DNA of 64,000 nt from Nitrospiraceae bacterium (GCA_020632635.1 JACKFE010000004.1:186001-250000), one strand, 5' to 3'. Counted from the stretch's first letter, positions 16,254-25,588 are shown. The notes: a model not told the origin generated them from the sequence alone. Numbers and translations are program-made.

Positions 16254-17486
16254 ATGGCAGTGCCGCCCCCGCACATCTCGACAGGGCCTATACGCCGCGC
16301 CGCCACGGCTCCTTCTCCGTGGTCTCTCATCAACGCCGTATGGAAAGGGGGATGGCTTGGACTGTTCGGTTCTATCGTCGTGTTGGTGTCTATGCTGGGG
16401 GGATGGTGCAGCACTTTCGCGGATGAGGGGTCGGGGAATCGTCGGGCCTTTGCTTCCGCCATGCCGGGGTATGCGTATCTTTTTCCTCGGGATCATGGCA
16501 GCCATGAGGCGTTTCAAACCGAATGGTGGTATTTTACCGGCCATGTATTGACGGAGACGGGGCGGCGATTTGGATATGAGCTGACCTTTTTTCGTCGTGG
16601 AGTGAACGATTCCCAGGCCTGGAAGAATCCCTCGGCTTGGTCGATTCGCCATCTGTATTTGGCTCATTTGGCTCTGACGGATGAATCCGCTGGGCAATTT
16701 CGGATGGCTGAGAAAATCAGCCGGGCCGGCATCCAGAAAGCCGGGGCTGATCCCGATGGCCTGCATGTGTGGATTGATCGCTGGTTTGTCCAGGCGGTAC
16801 CTGGTTTTCCCCATCGGTTTCGATTGCAGGCTCAAGGCGAGGATTTTTCCATCGACCTAGTGGTGGATTCGCAAAAGCCGCCGGTGGTGCATGGGGTTGA
16901 CGGAGTCAGTCGCAAGGGGCAGGCATCTGGTGAAACCTCTCATTACTACTCCTTGACGCGCTTGGTGACCAGTGGGACGGTGCAGGTGGGCGATGCGCGG
17001 TTGCCCGTGACCGGCGAGAGTTGGATGGATCATGAATTTGGATCCACCGATTTGGCCGAAGGATTGGTGGGATGGGACTGGTTCAGCTTACAGCTTGCGA
17101 ACGGTCAGGAAATTATGGCCTATTGGCTCCGCGATGCGGATGGCGGGTTTTCTCCAGCTTCCAGTGGGACAGTGGTGAATCGCGAGGGGCTGTCCCGTCC
17201 GTTGACTCGCCAGGATATGGAGGTGACGGTCGAGAAATATTGGACCAGTCCCAAAAGCGGCGCCCGATATCCCAGCCAATGGCGGTTCTTGATTCCTTCG
17301 CAGGATATTGCGCTCCATGTGAGTCCTCGAATGGCTGACCAGGAGCTGGTGACGGCCCGCAGCACAGGAGTGACCTACTGGGAAGGGGCAGTGGATGTGA
17401 CGGGAACCTGGCAGGGCCGTCCGGTGGACGGACGTGGGTATGTGGAGCTGACCGGGTACGCAATGCCGTATCGCCCAGGATCCTGA
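16254..17486 (+). CDS. CrtC/AttH-like lipocalin domain protein, exported
   Basis: About 410 aa. I chose the ATG at 16254 with AGGAAGG just upstream; a TTG at 16197 is possible. A hydrophobic segment (about residues 32-52) precedes the mature domain. Recognisable motifs are FQTEWWYFTGHV, RRFGYELTFFRRGV, ETSHYYSLTRLVTSG, GESWMDHEFGS and GWDWFSLQLANG, which define the double-lipocalin fold of AttH and carotenoid 1,2-hydratase CrtC (PF07143). No carotenoid gene is in the window, so the ligand or reaction is open. It is followed 15 bp later by the BNR-repeat lipoprotein gene, probably one operon. Confidence 0.85.
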   Translation: MAVPPPHISTGPIRRAATAPSPWSLINAVWKGGWLGLFGSIVVLVSMLGGWCSTFADEGSGNRRAFASAMPGYAYLFPRDHGSHEAFQTEWWYFTGHVLTETGRRFGYELTFFRRGVNDSQAWKNPSAWSIRHLYLAHLALTDESAGQFRMAEKISRAGIQKAGADPDGLHVWIDRWFVQAVPGFPHRFRLQAQGEDFSIDLVVDSQKPPVVHGVDGVSRKGQASGETSHYYSLTRLVTSGTVQVGDARLPVTGESWMDHEFGSTDLAEGLVGWDWFSLQLANGQEIMAYWLRDADGGFSPASSGTVVNREGLSRPLTRQDMEVTVEKYWTSPKSGARYPSQWRFLIPSQDIALHVSPRMADQELVTARSTGVTYWEGAVDVTGTWQGRPVDGRGYVELTGYAMPYRPGS

Positions 17487-17500
17487 AGATATTTCCGGTA

Positions 17501-18565
17501 ATGATTCGACGTGGTTCTTTTATGACAAATCTCACAACAATGCCGGTGAAGTGGTGTTTGGGGCTCATTTTCCTCGTAGGCTTGCTCGGATGCGGGTCGC
17601 GAAGCGACACCGTGGTCTCCATTGCCCTCCATCCCACCAAACCGAATATTCTGTATTTAGCCACAGACGAGGCCGTGTATAAATCATCCGATACCGGAGC
17701 GACATGGCGGCGTTTGGAAGGGGAGCTAAGCCGCACGCGTGTGATCAGTTTGGCGATTGATCCGGCGTTGCCGGCTAATGTGTTTGCCGGAACCATGGGG
17801 GATGGCACCTATAAAAGCCCGGACGGAGGACGAACCTGGCATCAGTTTAATGCCGGGATCCAAAAGGGTACGATTTCAGCAATTGTGAATCAAATTGTCT
17901 TTAATCCGCTCGGTACGGAAATGATCTACGCGGCCACCACGGTTGGAGTCTTTCGCAGCATGGATGGCGGTCGCACGTGGTCGGAGCGGATGAAAGGCAT
18001 GACCGAGGTCAATTTTGTGGTAACTTTGGCTTTGGACCCTCAACGTCCGCATGTGTTGTATGCCGGCACGACAGGAGGGGTCTATCGTTCCGCCAATGCC
18101 ACCGATAGTTGGGAGAAAAAAACCACCGGCATGGTGGCCTTTGATGCCAAAATGGCGTCAATGGCCTTGGGGGTCAATGGGATTGTCGTTGATCCCAGCA
18201 ATAGTGATCTCGTGTACGCCGGAACCACTAAAGGGTTATATAAATCCATTGATCAGGGGGAGCATTGGAGCAAGATCGAGGGGAGTATTGCCGATTCCTA
18301 CGTCAGTGCTATTCAGTTGGACCCCAGCCATCCTTCCGTCCTCTATATGGCCACCAGCGACCGCGTTCAAAAAAGTGAAGACGCCGGCGCGACTTGGCAG
18401 CCCAGGACGACCGGATTAGACGCCACGAGTATCCGTAGCCTACAAGTGAGTCCCCATGATCCCAACACCTTATATGTGGGGACCAATGGCGGCGGGCTCT
18501 ATCGCAGCGTGGATGCCGGAGAGACCTGGGAAAAGTTGCCTCTCACGCCAGCTACCGGAGAGTGA
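17501..18565 (+). CDS. BNR/Asp-box repeat lipoprotein (beta-propeller)
   Basis: 354 aa (347 with the alternative ATG at 17522). The signal ends in lipobox LLGC. The rest is a beta-propeller with at least six Asp-box turns, each S-x-D-x-G-x-T-W type: SSDTGATW, SPDGGRTW, SMDGGRTW, SIDQGEHW, SEDAGATW, SVDAGETW, spaced by about 45-60 residues with VYAGT-type strands between. The fold resembles VPS10/sialidase and Ycf48-type proteins. Neither start has a clear ribosome site. It is probably a periplasmic or outer-membrane scaffold or lyase; the reaction is unknown. Confidence 0.83.
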   Translation: MIRRGSFMTNLTTMPVKWCLGLIFLVGLLGCGSRSDTVVSIALHPTKPNILYLATDEAVYKSSDTGATWRRLEGELSRTRVISLAIDPALPANVFAGTMGDGTYKSPDGGRTWHQFNAGIQKGTISAIVNQIVFNPLGTEMIYAATTVGVFRSMDGGRTWSERMKGMTEVNFVVTLALDPQRPHVLYAGTTGGVYRSANATDSWEKKTTGMVAFDAKMASMALGVNGIVVDPSNSDLVYAGTTKGLYKSIDQGEHWSKIEGSIADSYVSAIQLDPSHPSVLYMATSDRVQKSEDAGATWQPRTTGLDATSIRSLQVSPHDPNTLYVGTNGGGLYRSVDAGETWEKLPLTPATGE

Positions 18566-18594
18566 AGGTCCAGGCAGTGCGGACCAGGATATGG

Positions 18595-19605
18595 TCATTG
18601 CCAGGAATCTGGCAGGAGGCATGAAACGTCCATCATGAGACGGGCGCCATAAGTGGGGCCGTAATCTTTACTGTTTAATTGATCGTTCCAGGTTTCAACG
18701 GTAAATGGATGTACGCGCAAGGCGGCAGTCCAGAACCGTTCCTCCAACGAATCCCCCTGAGGTCCGTTAAAGATGCCTGAGTCGATGGTCGCCCCGATTT
18801 CTATTTCAAACCACGGCCTCAGAGTGATTTCGTTGTACCAGCCATAACTGATCGATCCTTGTGCGGTATAGGTGGTATTGGCCAAATCATGGAAGGCCGA
18901 ACCCGTCGCGATTCTGGCAGTCCTCACCATTCCGGAAAGGCGTAAGGGACGAAGGATGTCAGCCAGAAGGCCGTTGGCCGGACCTTTCCATTGTTCAATG
19001 GTCTTCAAGGGAGACCATCGGCGAAACCCGGCCCGGGCAAAGAGTTCATGAAATAAACTACCGGACTGCCCTCCTCCGCCAAGATAGAAGACGCGTTTCT
19101 GGCCGGGAATTTCCCACCAGCGAGTGAGGGATCCGGAAATGGAAAAGTCGGTTTGTTTGCGTGTATCTCCCACAGGGACAGGTGGGATGCCCCATAGTCC
19201 ATCATGGATCAGGTCGTTTTGTAGCCATTCGGTCGGTTGATTTCGTGTGGGGCCGATGCCCAGGGTAAAGTTGGTGCTCCAGTTTTCCAATTGGCCCGTG
19301 AAGTGGTTGGTCCAACTGAAGGTGATAAAGTTGATGCCGATGGTTTCCTTGATACCGTTAAATCGTTCTCCTTCTCCGTTAAATTCCGTAAACCGAAACA
19401 GGGAAAGCCCCATGGAAAGGTCAGGCTCTTGATCAGGATAGGACAGGGCTCCCCAATGAATGAATGGAGCAGGGGTTTCACTGTGACTCTGGGAAGGGGC
19501 GAATCCTCCGATGCAGCAGAGCATCATCAAAAACCATGACAGCTTTTGAATGAAGCGAGACCGATGGGCAACGTACCTGGTGCATCCAACGTGTCGGCGG
19601 GGCAT
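18595..19605 (-). CDS. exported protein of unknown function, possible beta-barrel
   Basis: 336 aa from the ATG at 19605 (in-frame TTG further up to 19689). A signal-like segment LSWFLMMLCCIGGFAPSQS ends near residue 45. The mature part is rich in aromatic residues and short alternating strands (e.g. INFITFSWTNHFTGQLENWSTNFTLGIG, ISYGWYNEITLRPWFEIEIGATID), as in outer-membrane barrels, but the C-terminal residue is not the usual Phe. I do not recognise a family; a lipid A deacylase-like barrel was considered but its key residues were not convincing. Convergent with the BNR lipoprotein gene. Confidence 0.6.
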   Translation of the reverse strand: MPRRHVGCTRYVAHRSRFIQKLSWFLMMLCCIGGFAPSQSHSETPAPFIHWGALSYPDQEPDLSMGLSLFRFTEFNGEGERFNGIKETIGINFITFSWTNHFTGQLENWSTNFTLGIGPTRNQPTEWLQNDLIHDGLWGIPPVPVGDTRKQTDFSISGSLTRWWEIPGQKRVFYLGGGGQSGSLFHELFARAGFRRWSPLKTIEQWKGPANGLLADILRPLRLSGMVRTARIATGSAFHDLANTTYTAQGSISYGWYNEITLRPWFEIEIGATIDSGIFNGPQGDSLEERFWTAALRVHPFTVETWNDQLNSKDYGPTYGARLMMDVSCLLPDSWQ

Positions 19606-19775
19606 CTGCTGGTGTATCCTTACTCTGGGGCCAAGGGGATATATTAGGAAACATTCCCTCCCATGGGTTTCTCCGATGCTTTTAGCCAACAGTAAAGAGG
19701 GGAGGGAACAAGTGCAATGGTGAACAATTTAGAGTGGTCGTCTATGAATCTCGGGGGACAAGGGTGGGGGAATCA

Positions 19776-20165
19776 TTAGAGGGCGCTGGCTTCGCCGACT
19801 TTCACCACTAATTCGCGAAAATTGCATGGCTTGTCAATGATGGTAAAAGCGCCCAACTCCATGGCTTTGTATTTTTCCTGATCTTTAATAACTCCGCTCA
19901 GCATAATGACCTTGGGGGTTTTGCCGTTCATCAGTGTGGTAACTTTTTCCAAGAGCTGCAGTCCACTCATGACCGGCATTTGGTAGTCGGTGATGATCAC
20001 ATCGGCATGGTGCGATGTCAACCACTCAAGCGCTTCCGCACCGTTTTCAAATTCTCTGCACTCGTACCCGGATGATTCCAGCACGCTTCTGACCGTACGG
20101 CGAACGGCCGGTTCATCATCAACGATCACTATTTGTTTTTTAGGGGAGGAAAAATTACTGTTCAC
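19776..20165 (-). CDS. stand-alone response regulator receiver (CheY-like)
   Basis: 129 aa from the GTG at 20165, preceded by AGAGGGA at 7 nt; a GTG at 20186 is less well placed. The receiver pocket is complete: VDDE (Asp-Asp near residue 15), phospho-acceptor Asp in IITDYQMPVMSG, Ser in IMLSG and Lys in IDKP. There is no output domain, so it acts by protein contact. No histidine kinase is nearby. Two further receivers of the same style lie at 23.4 and 24.0 kb. Confidence 0.88.
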   Translation of the reverse strand: MNSNFSSPKKQIVIVDDEPAVRRTVRSVLESSGYECREFENGAEALEWLTSHHADVIITDYQMPVMSGLQLLEKVTTLMNGKTPKVIMLSGVIKDQEKYKAMELGAFTIIDKPCNFRELVVKVGEASAL

Positions 20166-20666
20166 GATATATCCCTCTGATCTCACAATAAAAAACGACC
20201 TTGTGTTGTTTAGACGTAAACTAGATCAATCGAGACGCTTTCATTGTACATACGTAGAGGTCCTTGGGGAATACCATCACCATATATTTTGTATGAATAA
20301 TTTTTCGACACACAATGGTTAATAAATGGGCAATTTGGTGAATTGGCCGTGAATCCTGCAAAGTCGAAAAGCATGGAGACTTTACGCACAGCTTTGTCCA
20401 CAGTTTTGGTGAATAGGAATGAATAATTGTAAACTATTGAAATTATTGAATTATCAAATACATTATCAACAAACTTTTTCTAGAATTGATGGGAACTAAT
20501 AAACAGGTTATTTTTTGCGGACTTATGACGAAATTCCGACTATTCCTGAAGATTGTCTGTAGAGCGCAAGTTGAGAAACTGGGAGCGGCTTTTTATGTGG
20601 CAACAGTGGAGATGAGTTGAAGAGCCTGCTCGTGAGAAATCAGATGAGTGGGGTGACCTGGACTCT
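20166..20666. other. AT-rich intergenic stretch
   Basis: This 500-bp segment is clearly poorer in GC than its neighbours, especially 20400-20560. I find no open frame with a ribosome site, no tRNA-like fold and no array. One sequence resembles a DnaA box (TTTGTCCACA), which is not enough for an origin. It should hold the promoter of the receiver gene to its left. Confidence 0.4.
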
Positions 20667-21149
20667 CTAGGAAGATCGTTTTCCTAGACCATGCGACAGT
20701 TTGGTTTTCACACCTTCAAAAAGTGGACTGCCTGGGAGGAGTTCTACTTCAGGGAGGTCGGAGGAGAGGGCTTGTTCCACGGCGATTCGTGCCACCCGCA
20801 TTTTGGGAATGGTGTGAGTGGGAAAAGCCTCTTGGAGGGCCGTGAATGTCGTTGGAGGAATTTTCACCGAAAAAAGGTCACCTTCGGGAGAGGTAAAAAT
20901 GAAGCATTCGGTATTCGACCGGCCGATGCGATAGGTCACTTTGAAGGTGATCTGGTTTGGTTTGAGCGTGTCGTCGTCGGTTGAAAATTGCCGAAAAGTG
21001 CTTTCGACAATTTCCTGGGTGACCCCCGACGGAATCCCAGCTTTCCATTCAGGAACCTCGGTTTGCCCCCAGTGGAAAAACCCGTCAGCTGTTTGGGCGA
21101 CCCGCCAGGTCACGCCCTCAATAAAAAAAGACAGAATTCTCAAGCTCAT
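20667..21149 (-). CDS. conserved-looking hypothetical protein
   Basis: 160 aa, soluble, no signal peptide. The N-terminal half has a beta-rich pattern (ILSFFIEGVTWRVAQTADGFFHWGQ), and two similar strands occur later (ITFKVTYRIG, CFIFTSPEGDLFSVK). The C-terminus ends with basic residues. I do not recognise a family. The codon pattern and lack of stops over this length make it a real gene in my view, but no operon context helps. Confidence 0.5.
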   Translation of the reverse strand: MSLRILSFFIEGVTWRVAQTADGFFHWGQTEVPEWKAGIPSGVTQEIVESTFRQFSTDDDTLKPNQITFKVTYRIGRSNTECFIFTSPEGDLFSVKIPPTTFTALQEAFPTHTIPKMRVARIAVEQALSSDLPEVELLPGSPLFEGVKTKLSHGLGKRSS

Positions 21150-21469
21150 AGAATGGCGCCACGGTTATTCGTTTGGTTACGGAGTCTTTCCGTCTGTCAG
21201 AAATGTTTTCCAAGAATGTGAAAGTTAGGATACCCCGAAGTCCGGTTTCTTTCAAATGCCGACCAGCTTCAGACAGATGAAGAACAAAGTGTTTTCCATG
21301 ATTATGGTTGAAGGGTGCCACAAATGGTTCGAGTCCGGCTGATAAGGCCAGGGCCTAATTGTGAAGGGAGGGGGTGACATTCCTCCACGATACCGAAACC
21401 TGATATCCTCTTGGAGGGCGAGATTTCCTGTGTAGCCAAAGTCCATAAATGATAGAAAAGGGGTCTTTC
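21150..21469. other. intergenic stretch
   Basis: This 320-bp gap between divergent genes should contain the promoters for the hypothetical gene on the left and the lipoprotein on the right. No gene, repeat or strong hairpin is visible. Confidence 0.35.
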
Positions 21470-22432
21470 ATGTCTGACTTCATGGTTTTTGAGGCGAAAG
21501 CGATTGGGATCGTTATCCTATCTGGAGTTCTTCTGGGAGGATGTGCGAGTACTCCGGCTCAAAGTACCAATTATATGAGTGAAGGGAGTGGGAAATCTCT
21601 CCCGCCTCCGGGTACACGCGTGATGGTGGTCAGCAATCATCAAGGGGCTCTTACCGGTGCTGTTCAATGGCTTCAACATCAGGGCTTGATAGTGATTGAT
21701 CCGGACAAAGTGGAGCAAGAGTTGACCGATTCCGCTGCTGCCCGGTCATTCTCCACCACGAGAAATCTCCCAAACAGCGAAGTCGCCAAATCTCTTGATA
21801 CTGACCTAGTGGTCTCAACCTATTTGAAGCGAGAATTTGTTCCCACGGATACGGGGAATCAGGCGATGACCCTTGCCTCAGTCGCTATTCAGGGCAGGGA
21901 AGTGCAGACGGGACATGTGGCCTTTGAATCCAAGGCCTGGAATTCCGATCCAATCATGGTATCGGATGAAACGGTTGCCCGCCTCACGCAGGTGGCTCTG
22001 GAGCAAGCCTGGAGGGATCAGGCGCCGCTGACGGAGGCTCCTCTCGAAGTCGTGGCTCAGGAACGCATGGCGCCATCTTTGCCCGAGGCCTCACCCGCCG
22101 CGGTTGCCCCACCATCGGAAGTTCCTCCTTCGCAGTCAACGGCATCCCAGGAGCTGACCATTCGGGCCCCACAGGAACAATCATCCTTAGGGCTCCAAGT
22201 GGCGGGTGGCGCCTTGTCGATTCTGTATACTCCGTTAAAAGTGGTGTATGCGGGAATTGGTGGATTGGTCGGGGGATTAGCCTATGTCTTGACGGCGGGA
22301 AATGAGCGAGCGGCTCAGACGATTTGGTCTGCCAGTTTGGAAGGGGATTATTGGATCACCCCTCAACATCTGGAAGGAACACAGCCCCTACATTTCCGAG
22401 GACAATCGGTGGGAGAGCAAACCGGTCACTGA
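21470..22432 (+). CDS. lipoprotein with C-terminal membrane-like glycine zipper, unknown function
   Basis: 320 aa from the ATG at 21470, which has AAAAGGGG six bases upstream. Lipobox LLGGCAS at about residue 25. Residues 45-180 look like a compact domain (VMVVSNHQGALTGAVQWLQHQGLIVID; DTDLVVSTYLKR), similar in style to CsgG/DUF-type lipoproteins that gather subunit-like VV-strand helices. A Pro/Ser-rich linker follows (190-235), then a hydrophobic Gly-rich stretch (TPLKVVYAGIGGLVGGLAYVL) that could insert into a membrane. Function not known. Upstream and downstream genes are on the other strand. Confidence 0.65.
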   Translation: MSDFMVFEAKAIGIVILSGVLLGGCASTPAQSTNYMSEGSGKSLPPPGTRVMVVSNHQGALTGAVQWLQHQGLIVIDPDKVEQELTDSAAARSFSTTRNLPNSEVAKSLDTDLVVSTYLKREFVPTDTGNQAMTLASVAIQGREVQTGHVAFESKAWNSDPIMVSDETVARLTQVALEQAWRDQAPLTEAPLEVVAQERMAPSLPEASPAAVAPPSEVPPSQSTASQELTIRAPQEQSSLGLQVAGGALSILYTPLKVVYAGIGGLVGGLAYVLTAGNERAAQTIWSASLEGDYWITPQHLEGTQPLHFRGQSVGEQTGH

Positions 22433-22458
22433 AGAGGACAGTGAAGAAAGAGAAACGA

Positions 22459-23235
22459 TCAGAACGGATGCGAAGGAGTCAGCATGTGAGGAGTCCAGTC
22501 GAAAAATGCCACGTCTGCATGGTGTGTTTCTATGGCCAACGCTCCGACGAATCCCTCTGCCGGGTTCATTCGCCATAAGGTATACGACCTTGGGGAGGTG
22601 GCGGCGGAAAGTCCGGTGATTGAAGCACCTGGGCTGTCGATGTCCAATTCTATCTCATGTTTTGAGAGGTCTCCCTGTAAGCCAATTCCCCGCATCTTTA
22701 GATAGGCTTCCTTGCAAGTCCAATAGGTTAAAAAGAGCCAAGCCCGGTCATCTTCCGTGAGGGCCGCCAATTGCCGGGCCTCGCGAGTGGAAAAAAAACG
22801 GTTGGCGAGATCCAGGGCATTGACTGTTCGATCCATCGCTTCCACGTCGATGCCCACCTGAGCGCTTCCACTAATGGCCACTACCACCAATCCGTTCGTG
22901 TGGGAGACATTACATTGGATGTCTGCTCCAGTAGGAAAAACCGGGAAAGGTTTGCCCTGCTCGGCGATCGTTATTTGAATATCAGACGAGGGCACGCCCC
23001 CATACCAGCCCAATAGTTGTCGAAGCATGCAACGGCTTACCACAAACTGCCGTTGGGCCGAGGCGTTGATCAATCGATCCGCTCTGTTGTGTTCTTCCGG
23101 TGAAAGCCAGGTCCGAAAGGGAGCGAGGCTGGGAGGTATCGGATTCAAGGCGTATCTCCACACATGCACTTGAGAGTGAGTGAAAGAATCTGGAGAGCAG
23201 GAATGGGAGGGGTGCCAATTCGTTATGATGGTCAT
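22459..23235 (-). CDS. 4'-phosphopantetheinyl transferase, Sfp type
   Basis: 258 aa from the ATG at 23235 (a TTG at 23247 precedes it). Sfp-type motifs are clear: basic segment RQFVVSRCMLRQLL, NVSHTNGLVVVAIS, magnesium-binding VGIDVEAMDR (about residue 125) and WTCKEAYLKMRGIGLQGDL (about 170-190). The enzyme moves phosphopantetheine from CoA to Ser of acyl or peptidyl carrier proteins in the cytoplasm. No carrier protein, PKS or NRPS is in the window, so its substrate lies elsewhere. Confidence 0.92.
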   Translation of the reverse strand: MTIITNWHPSHSCSPDSFTHSQVHVWRYALNPIPPSLAPFRTWLSPEEHNRADRLINASAQRQFVVSRCMLRQLLGWYGGVPSSDIQITIAEQGKPFPVFPTGADIQCNVSHTNGLVVVAISGSAQVGIDVEAMDRTVNALDLANRFFSTREARQLAALTEDDRAWLFLTYWTCKEAYLKMRGIGLQGDLSKHEIELDIDSPGASITGLSAATSPRSYTLWRMNPAEGFVGALAIETHHADVAFFDWTPHMLTPSHPF

Positions 23236-23426
23236 AAGGAAGTGCAAATTGAAAGAAGAGGGAACGATCTCTGAAGAGTATGTGTTGGCTCAACCATACC
23301 GTATGGAAGCGGCTGATCACAAAAATGTGAGTGAGGATCGGAGCGGTTTCGTGGGATCTATCGGGATCGACCGCATGAAAAGGCGGGAGGGTGTATAATG
23401 ACAAACACAAGGAAATGTTGGGGAAA

Positions 23427-23798
23427 ATGCATATATTATTGGTTGATGATGACCTGCAGCTGCGAAACGTCATTCGGGTGACGTTAGAAAGTGTGGGGTA
23501 TGTCTGTTCCGAGGCCGGAGACGGACAGGAGGCTCGACGCTTCTTGGAAGGTGAGCAAGGGGTCGGGCTGATTGTGACGGACCATCAAATGCCTCAAATG
23601 ACGGGCCTTGATTTGCTGAGATGGGTTCGGTCGAATGCGTCGACTTCCCATGTCCCAGTGCTTTTATATAGCGGAAATCTTACAGAAGAATTGCGCAAGC
23701 TGGCTCAGGAGGCAGGAGTGCACGCCGTTCTGGCAAAACCGTTTCCTCTTGAGGATCTGTTGTCTCTTGTTTCCCAGCTCACATCCTGCTCCCATTAA
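23427..23798 (+). CDS. stand-alone response regulator receiver (CheY-like)
   Basis: 123 aa from the ATG at 23427 (GGGG four bases upstream; ATG at 23415 is an alternative). Receiver hallmarks: VDDD (about residue 6), phospho-Asp in IVTDHQMPQMTG, Ser in LLYSG, Lys in LAKPF. No output domain. It lies about 240 bp before another receiver gene on the same strand. No kinase is near. Confidence 0.88.
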   Translation: MHILLVDDDLQLRNVIRVTLESVGYVCSEAGDGQEARRFLEGEQGVGLIVTDHQMPQMTGLDLLRWVRSNASTSHVPVLLYSGNLTEELRKLAQEAGVHAVLAKPFPLEDLLSLVSQLTSCSH

Positions 23799-24036
23799 TC
23801 CCCTGCCCTTCTTCAGTGGTCCGGTCGATCAATTCTGGTCTGATTGTTCCAAGAACAGGGTCTTTGCTTTGGTCGGAAATCTGCTCTTTCCTGAGCTAAT
23901 CGGCAGTCCTCTTCTACTCAATCCTCGGCAAGAATCCCACTCTTGGGGTATTTGAACCGTGAGTTCGTTTCCTCCGACCGACGAATAACAGGTTCGATGG
24001 AATGAAAAATCACGCTAACACGCTCTGGAGGTATTC

Positions 24037-24429
24037 ATGAAAGACATTTTATTAGTGGATGATGAGCCGTTAGTGCGTCGAGTCGTTCGGCTCATCTTGG
24101 AGCCGCACGGCGTTCGCTGTGTGGAAGCACAAAATGGCCAGGAAGCCTTGAAAATCCTAGACGCCTCGTATCCGGTGGATTTAGTGATTACCGATAATCA
24201 AATGCCGGTGATGAGCGGACAACAGTTGATTGCCAGGGTCAGACGTTCTCCTACATATGGCCAGGTGCCCATTCTCTTGCTGTCCGGGCATCTGACGGAC
24301 GAGTTAGAGGCAGAGGCCAATCAACCGGGAGTCTTGGCATGTCTCAGTAAACCCTTGGATGTCGGGGATCTAATTGAGACGGTGGGGCGCCTCATCAATC
24401 TGAGTCCGGTCGAACTGTCTCTTTCTTAA
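24037..24429 (+). CDS. stand-alone response regulator receiver (CheY-like)
   Basis: 130 aa. The start has GGAGG seven bases upstream. Receiver pocket: VDDE, phospho-Asp in VITDNQMPVMSG (about residue 52), LLLSG, LSKPL. It is similar in the phosphorylation loop to the other two receivers of the window, so these may be paralogues. It ends four bases before a convergent gene. Confidence 0.88.
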   Translation: MKDILLVDDEPLVRRVVRLILEPHGVRCVEAQNGQEALKILDASYPVDLVITDNQMPVMSGQQLIARVRRSPTYGQVPILLLSGHLTDELEAEANQPGVLACLSKPLDVGDLIETVGRLINLSPVELSLS

Positions 24430-24432
24430 GCA

Positions 24433-25134
24433 TTAATACCCTTCGCGAGGCAGCCAATGATTGGAAAATTCGAGTCCTTCCCGCTGGCAGGTTTGTGCTA
24501 ACAGCTCATAATGAGTGCGCGAGTCGGTGACCGCCACAAGGTCATGTTGGCCGCATAGTTGAAGGGTGTACTGCAGGGACGCAGAGGTCGTCAGTAAGGC
24601 CATTCCATACTCAGCGGCGACCGCTGTCTCATCTGTCTGTGCCCAACGGCTCATGGCTTGAAGCAATTTGACGGAATAGGGTGCCGTCTCTCGTGCGGAT
24701 TGAGTCAGGGTTTGCGGTAATGGGAACTCAGGTGGCTGCCGGTCCTCCTTCCCTAAACGAGAGGGAGCGCGAAAGAAGCTACCTTGAAAACGATGGTTGG
24801 ATGTCAGAGCGCGGTGAAAGGTCGATCGCCATGACGGGTCGGACAAATCCCGATCGACCGACGCGATCATTCTCTGGCTAAGGGGACCATTGACTTGGTA
24901 GCCCTGTCTCACGCGGCCCGTTGAGACCAACTCTGGATAGTAATCGCCCATGCGGTCGGGAAAGGCCGTGATGCCCGTGAGCGGAGTCAACTGTAGGGCC
25001 ATAAAGTCCCGAAAGTGAATGGTGTGATAGTGTTCCAGCAGGCGGTGAAGTGTGCGTTCGTGACATAAATGAAAGGGGTAAAATAATCCATGCATAGTAC
25101 AAAGATGCATGTCGCCTATTGAGCGCCATTCCAT
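24433..25134 (-). CDS. hypothetical protein
   Basis: 233 aa; in-frame ATGs at 25110 and 25095 are alternative starts, the latter giving MHGLFYPFHLCHERTL. No signal peptide or membrane helix. The first 60 residues are rich in His, Leu and Tyr (RLLEHYHTIHFRDFMALQLTPLTG); the C-terminal 100 residues look helical. The C-terminus contains DLVAVTDSRTHYELLAQTC, which has an alpha/beta flavour. I do not recognise a family. Confidence 0.55.
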   Translation of the reverse strand: MEWRSIGDMHLCTMHGLFYPFHLCHERTLHRLLEHYHTIHFRDFMALQLTPLTGITAFPDRMGDYYPELVSTGRVRQGYQVNGPLSQRMIASVDRDLSDPSWRSTFHRALTSNHRFQGSFFRAPSRLGKEDRQPPEFPLPQTLTQSARETAPYSVKLLQAMSRWAQTDETAVAAEYGMALLTTSASLQYTLQLCGQHDLVAVTDSRTHYELLAQTCQREGLEFSNHWLPREGY

Positions 25135-25179
25135 TTGATGGGTGTGAGAACATCAAACATCCGTCAACCTGGTCAACAC

Positions 25180-25503
25180 TTACCCCCCTTCCAAATTTTT
25201 CAGCTCTCGGTTGACAAATATCAGGATTTGCTCGGCATCCTCAACCAGGCCATCGGTGATATTGAGTCCCAGGGCCACGTCGTCCTCATCCAGGGTATCG
25301 GCCAATCCCTGTTCCTGAAGAAGCCTGACATCCCAAAACACGATTCCTGCATGTTGCCGTTCCCCGTTCAGGGTGACCACCACGTTGATGTTGTCACCAT
25401 GCTCGGTGGGGGTGGTGACAAATGACGGGACACTTCCTTTGTGTTTCGCCTGTTGAATAAGCTCCATGAAAGATTGAATGCGCTTAAGGCTGCTGAGATC
25501 CAT
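25180..25503 (-). CDS. small conserved-looking hypothetical protein
   Basis: 107 aa, acidic, soluble. Strand-rich centre (NINVVVTLNGERQHAGIVFWDVRLL) followed by a helix and a C-terminal helix (AEQILIFVNRELKNLEGG). No motif known to me. It lies between two genes of the same strand with gaps of 45 and 85 bp, so it could be co-transcribed with either. Confidence 0.55.
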   Translation of the reverse strand: MDLSSLKRIQSFMELIQQAKHKGSVPSFVTTPTEHGDNINVVVTLNGERQHAGIVFWDVRLLQEQGLADTLDEDDVALGLNITDGLVEDAEQILIFVNRELKNLEGG

Positions 25504-25588
25504 AGTAAGGCCCCCTATTGATGGAAAAAGAATATTGGAAATCGACTCGTGCTGGCGAAGGACGGTTACCGTGTTGCCCGGTTATTGG

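Noticed and set aside
20400..20560. AT-rich stretch as a replication origin
   Set aside because: Only one DnaA-box-like sequence, no iterons and no dnaA, dnaN or parAB genes nearby.
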